Assembly (NCBI RefSeq): GCF_046250175.1
Contig: NZ_CP176468.1
Strand: one strand, 5' to 3'
Length of the DNA stretch: 64,000 bases
DNA from: Psychromonas sp030397575
GTDB taxonomy: Bacteria > Pseudomonadota > Gammaproteobacteria > Enterobacterales > Psychromonadaceae
Each line of letters opens with the position of its first letter. Position 1 is the first letter of the stretch. Below, one piece after another: positions 60,892 through 64,000 of the stretch. The translations under genes and the position numbers were made by a program. Below the pieces are notes generated by a model. The model did not search any database. It had not been told where the DNA came from and saw only the letters and a program-made list of their open reading frames with translations.

Positions 60892-62178
60892 ATGAATGTA
60901 CTGATTATTGGTAATGGTGGTCGTGAGCATGCATTAGCATGGAAAGCGGCACAAAACCCTGAAGTTAAGAATGTCTTTGTTGCACCTGGTAATGCGGGTA
61001 GTGCACTAGAAGATAAAGTGTCTAACGTTAATATCGGTGTTGAAGATATCGATGCTTTAGTCACTTTTGCTAAAGAAAACAATGTTGAACTGACGATTGT
61101 TGGCCCTGAAGCACCCTTAGTGATTGGTGTAGTTGATGCCTTCCGTGAAGCAAAACTAGCTTGTTTTGGACCTACTAAAGGCGCTGCACAGCTAGAAGGT
61201 TCTAAAGCCTTTACTAAAGACTTTTTAGCGCGTCATGATATCCCAACTGCATGGTACGAGAATTTCACTGAAATTGAACCTGCTTTGGCTTATGTACGTG
61301 AAAAAGGCGCTCCAATTGTAATTAAAGCCGATGGTCTTGCTGCTGGTAAGGGCGTGATCGTTGCGATGACATTACAAGAAGCCGAAGATGCTATTCAAGA
61401 TATGTTAGCGGGTAATGCATTTGGTGAAGCTGGCCATCGTGTTGTGATTGAAGAGTTCTTAGATGGTGAAGAAGCTTCATTTATTGTAATGGTAGATGGT
61501 GAAAACATTGTGCCAATGGCTACTAGCCAAGATCATAAACGTGTTGGTGATGGGGATACTGGGCCAAATACTGGTGGTATGGGCGCTTATTCTCCTGCAC
61601 CAGTAGTAACGCAAGAAATGCATGACCGTATTATGGACTTAGTGATTCGCCCTACAGTGCAAGGTATGGCTGCTGAAGGTAATACTTACACAGGCTTCTT
61701 ATACGCGGGTCTTATGATCATGGCTGATGGCACACCTAAAGTGATTGAATACAATTGTCGTTTTGGTGATCCAGAAACTCAACCTATTATGCTACGCATG
61801 AAGTCTGACATAGTTACTTTGTGTTTAGCAGGTGTTAATGGTGAGCTTGATGGTATGGTTGCAGAGTTTGATACTCGTGCTGCAATTGGCGTTGTATTAG
61901 CTGCAGGCGGTTACCCAGCTGATTATACTAAAGGCCATGTTATTTCTGGTATTCCAAGCGCAAGTGAAGGTCTTAAGGTGTTCCATGCCGGTACTGCAGA
62001 AAAAGATGGCCAGGTAGTGACTAGCGGCGGTCGTGTACTTTGCGCAACTGCACTCGGAAACACTGTCACAGAAGCTCAACAGAAGGCTTATGAGCTAACT
62101 AAGCAAATTAGTTGGGATGGTATGTTCCATCGTAACGATATTGCTTACCGTGCGATTGCACGTGAGAATGAGCAATAA
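60892..62178 (+). CDS. purD: phosphoribosylamine-glycine ligase
   Basis: A 428-residue ATP-grasp enzyme making GAR in purine synthesis. It has MNVLIIGNGGREHALAW at the start, APGNAG, FGPTKGAAQLEGSKAFTKDF, VIKADGLAAGKGVIVA (ATP-grasp P-loop) and VIEYNCRFGDPETQ. GAGGATG-type DNA precedes the ATG. A very strong terminator follows. The 266-bp gap after purH contains only AT-rich sequence with some similarity to the dispersed repeat (CAAACTAAATCA). Confidence 0.97.
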   Translation: MNVLIIGNGGREHALAWKAAQNPEVKNVFVAPGNAGSALEDKVSNVNIGVEDIDALVTFAKENNVELTIVGPEAPLVIGVVDAFREAKLACFGPTKGAAQLEGSKAFTKDFLARHDIPTAWYENFTEIEPALAYVREKGAPIVIKADGLAAGKGVIVAMTLQEAEDAIQDMLAGNAFGEAGHRVVIEEFLDGEEASFIVMVDGENIVPMATSQDHKRVGDGDTGPNTGGMGAYSPAPVVTQEMHDRIMDLVIRPTVQGMAAEGNTYTGFLYAGLMIMADGTPKVIEYNCRFGDPETQPIMLRMKSDIVTLCLAGVNGELDGMVAEFDTRAAIGVVLAAGGYPADYTKGHVISGIPSASEGLKVFHAGTAEKDGQVVTSGGRVLCATALGNTVTEAQQKAYELTKQISWDGMFHRNDIAYRAIARENEQ

Positions 62179-62201
62179 TACCTCAGTTAAGTACTGATCG
62201 T

Positions 62202-62249
62202 AAAAAGCCCCCGACACCTTATATGTATAAGGTGTCGGGGGCTTTTTTG
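62202..62249 (+). terminator. strong terminator of purHD
   Basis: A perfect stem of up to 22 bp (62202-62223 with 62226-62247) with a GC-rich core GCCCCCGACACC is followed by T residues. In practice the tip opens into a small loop. Confidence 0.95.
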
Positions 62250-62265
62250 TTGCTATAAACAAGTT

Positions 62266-62426
62266 ATACCAATCATTCTCATTAACTGATCTATTTCACT
62301 TGTTAAAATAACTTATTTCTTCGATATAAATATCGTAAATGAAACAGTTATTTACGATATTTATGCCTCAAACTAAATCATTTTTCCTGTGCTAATTTTA
62401 GAACACTTATTTAATATAATTGGTAT
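62266..62426. repeat. dispersed ATACCAAT-ended repeat, copy D (most complete)
   Basis: A 161-bp element bounded by perfect 8-bp inverted ends ATACCAAT (62266-62273) and ATTGGTAT (62419-62426). Inside, ATAAATATCGTAAAT (62326-62340) and ATTTACGATATTTAT (62350-62364) form a perfect 15-bp stem. It lies between purD and the hydrolase gene and has no coding capacity. The collinear copies at 4981, 11056 and 55826 define the family. Confidence 0.7.
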
Positions 62427-62440
62427 TAATTTTTTATAAC

Positions 62441-63211
62441 TTAAGACGCGATACGAATCGGCGTTAATACGTATCGGTTTGCCCATGCTGCGATCACATC
62501 TGCAGCGTATTCAGCATCTTCTTTTCTGGTTAACAAATGATCGGCTTTATCTAAACTGACGAAACTTTTAGGGTGTAATGCCGCTTGATAGATTTTTTCC
62601 GCTTCTTTAATGCTAACTGTATTATCGATAGGAGAATGCATGACTAATAGGGCACGTTTTAGTTTACTAATATGGCTGTTGCCGTAACTATTAATATCAT
62701 CTAAAAACTGTTTTTGTATGGTGAAGTCACGACCCGCTAAGTTAACTTTTGCAGCGCCTTTGGTATTGATCTCATCAATATGGTCAGAGAAGTTATGTGC
62801 AACGTGTGCAGCATCTGAAGGAGCACCAATGGTTACTACCGCTACAGTTTCAGCTAATTTATTCGCAACGCCTAATACGGCTGCGCCACCTAAGCTATGA
62901 CCGATTAATAGTTTAGGTGCATTATACTCTTTACGTAAGAAATCAGCTGCAGCTACTAAATCGCGTACATTAGATGAAAAGTTAGTATTCGAAAAATCCC
63001 CAGCACTGCTACCTAGCCCAGTAAAATCAAAACGGAAAACAGCAATCCCTTTTGCTGTTAATGCTTTACTGATACGAGATGCCGCTGCGACATCTTTACT
63101 GCAGGTAAAACAGTGAGCAAATAGCGCGTAAAATTTAATGTCAGATGTTGGTGTTTCTAAAACACCGCTAAGCATGTTACTTCCATTAGTAAATTCTACC
63201 TTTTGGCGCAT
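62441..63211 (-). CDS. alpha/beta hydrolase (hydrolase half of the hydrolase-OsmC family)
   Basis: A 256-residue alpha/beta hydrolase. The nucleophile elbow is GHSLGG, the acid is in MHSPIDNTV and the catalytic histidine in DKADHLL; AHCFTCSKD and FRFDFTGLGSSAGDFSNTNF are typical of the group often fused to an OsmC peroxidase domain. Here the OsmC part is absent: the protein ends shortly after AAWANRYVLTP. The substrate is unknown. GGAGTCC lies upstream of the ATG. Confidence 0.82.
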   Translation of the reverse strand: MRQKVEFTNGSNMLSGVLETPTSDIKFYALFAHCFTCSKDVAAASRISKALTAKGIAVFRFDFTGLGSSAGDFSNTNFSSNVRDLVAAADFLRKEYNAPKLLIGHSLGGAAVLGVANKLAETVAVVTIGAPSDAAHVAHNFSDHIDEINTKGAAKVNLAGRDFTIQKQFLDDINSYGNSHISKLKRALLVMHSPIDNTVSIKEAEKIYQAALHPKSFVSLDKADHLLTRKEDAEYAADVIAAWANRYVLTPIRIAS

Positions 63212-63356
63212 GCTGGACTCCTTATGAGTAATAAATTATGTTGATAAATAGAAACGCCTATTAGATCACATTTTTAGTAAAATTAACATGAATATTGACA
63301 TTATTTAACATTTTTGAAACAAAAAGGTGGGGAGAAAAAATACGAGAGGAGTATAT

Positions 63357-63384
63357 ATAAAAAAACCCTCTAAGAAGAGGGTTT
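63357..63384 (-). terminator. rho-independent terminator of hupA
   Basis: AAACCCTCT (63363-63371) pairs with AGAGGGTTT (63376-63384) over a 4-nt loop. The A-run before it (63357-63362) is a T-run on the minus strand, right for ending hupA. Confidence 0.88.
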
Positions 63385-63436
63385 AATATAATTAAACATT
63401 AACAATAGGTCATAGTCTCTATGACACAAATAATGA

Positions 63437-63712
63437 TTATTTGTTTACAGATTCTTTAAGCGCCTTACCAGCAACAAAAGCAGGAACGTTAGCTGCTTTA
63501 ATTTCAATGTCTGCACCAGTTTGTGGGTTACGACCTGTACGTGCTGCACGGTGATTTACTTTGAATGTACCAAAGCCGATTAGTTGAACTGGTTCGCCAT
63601 CTTTTAGACTGTCAGTTACACTAGCTAAAATTTGTTCTAAAGCTGCTTTAGCTTGTACTTTAGTTAGGTCTGCTTTTTCTGCGATGTCTGCTACAAGTTG
63701 AGTTTTGTTCAT
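63437..63712 (-). CDS. hupA: DNA-binding protein HU-alpha
   Basis: A 91-residue HU protein with MNKTQLVADIAEKADLTKVQAKAAL and the DNA-binding arm segment GFGTFKVNHRAARTGRNPQTG. The proline arm tip is followed by IEIKAANVPAFVAGKALKESVNK. It is closest to HupA (HU-alpha) in its N-terminus. As a dimer it bends and compacts DNA. The context of purHD, hemE, nudC and rsd matches the E. coli hupA region, and a yjaG-like gene lies upstream. Confidence 0.95.
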   Translation of the reverse strand: MNKTQLVADIAEKADLTKVQAKAALEQILASVTDSLKDGEPVQLIGFGTFKVNHRAARTGRNPQTGADIEIKAANVPAFVAGKALKESVNK

Positions 63713-63881
63713 TATTTGACTTCCGTTAGTATAAAAATATGCGTAAGAATTTAAACACTTATTTAATGTATTGCATTCATTCCTTGCAAGTAAAGCATAA
63801 TCACTTTAAAAATGAAGAAAGTAGCAATTTATTTACCTTAATGTGTTAAAAATCACAAAATTATAATGATTTCGCGTGATT

Positions 63882-64000
63882 CTACAGCGTTGAGATACCA
63901 ATGCTAGTACTTTCCAACGCATTGATATGGACTCTTATTGATTTAATAAGTTCAGGGCTGCGTTCATTTTCTAACATATTAAGTAAAGTCTCTTGTAGAG
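63882..64000 (-). CDS. YjaG/DUF416-family protein (C-terminal part)
   Basis: The last 38 codons of a minus-strand gene that continues beyond the right edge, with stop TAG at 63882-63884. The tail LQETLLNMLENERSPELIKS and the ending ESTSIGISTL resemble the C-terminus of E. coli YjaG (DUF416), which lies directly upstream of hupA there. The gap to hupA (63713-63881) would hold the hupA promoter. Identification relies on this short tail plus gene order. Confidence 0.6.
   Translation of the reverse strand, partial: LQETLLNMLENERSPELIKSIRVHINALESTSIGISTL

Noticed and set aside
1..64000. tRNA, rRNA, CRISPR, prophage or insertion-sequence features
   Set aside because: No cloverleaf, no regularly spaced repeats, no transposase, integrase or phage structural gene was seen in any frame.

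Overview
The window is a chromosomal stretch from an AT-rich marine gammaproteobacterium. Gene order and protein style (E. coli-like Lrp, HU-alpha, Rsd, NudC, HemE, HolD-RimI; lrp beside ald; a DUF3802-like protein; a BacNav channel; a TRAP transporter) suggest an Alteromonadales/Psychromonas-type organism. That placement is inference; no 16S rRNA gene or marker search was available. I see no tRNA, rRNA, CRISPR array, intact insertion sequence or prophage.

Layout. (1) 1-4.8 kb: a Fur-controlled, minus-strand ferric-siderophore operon made of a FhuF-like reductase, an ATPase, two FecCD permeases and a binding protein, with a strong Fur box upstream. (2) 5.1-19.1 kb: what reads as a taurine-nitrogen module. 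It has a MocR/TauR-type regulator, a TRAP transporter with a UspA protein, a TauE-family exporter, a taurine:pyruvate aminotransferase (Tpa), a YdfG/IsfD-like reductase, Lrp and alanine dehydrogenase. Together these would import taurine, transfer its amino group to pyruvate, release ammonium through Ald, and reduce and export the carbon-sulfur skeleton as isethionate. A YhgN-like membrane protein, a GDPD-DeoR pair and a decayed gene lie inside the module. (3) 19.1-23 kb: acuI with a TetR regulator, both preceded by the same operator, then a PAS-GGDEF-EAL protein.

(4) 23.1-38.8 kb: the most striking part. A LuxR-type response regulator and a 1121-residue hybrid histidine kinase, whose N-terminal half is an NCS1-family transporter followed by a nine-cysteine segment, are divergent from a complete urea ABC importer (urtABCDE) and complete urease (ureDABCEFG). 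This looks like a transporter-like sensor controlling urea use. (5) 39-43.4 kb: cold-shock protein, a 1-kb gap with a small unlisted ORF, dCMP deaminase, a YeiH-family exporter, a BacNav-type channel and small proteins. (6) 43.4-48.7 kb: a peptide/glutathione ABC operon with gsiABCD gene order and a fused double ATPase.

(7) 49.2-64 kb: housekeeping genes holD-rimI, a SpoU methyltransferase, sprT, metK (with a MetJ-like operator), an M23 peptidase, rsd, nudC, hemE, purH-purD, an alpha/beta hydrolase, hupA and the end of a yjaG-like gene. The 50.9-51.5 kb gap holds an orphan Fur box followed by hairpin-rich DNA, a candidate iron-responsive RNA. A dispersed repeat with ATACCAAT/ATTGGTAT ends occurs in several intergenic gaps. 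Three binding-protein genes (dctP, urtA, gsiB) are each followed by a hairpin before the permease gene.
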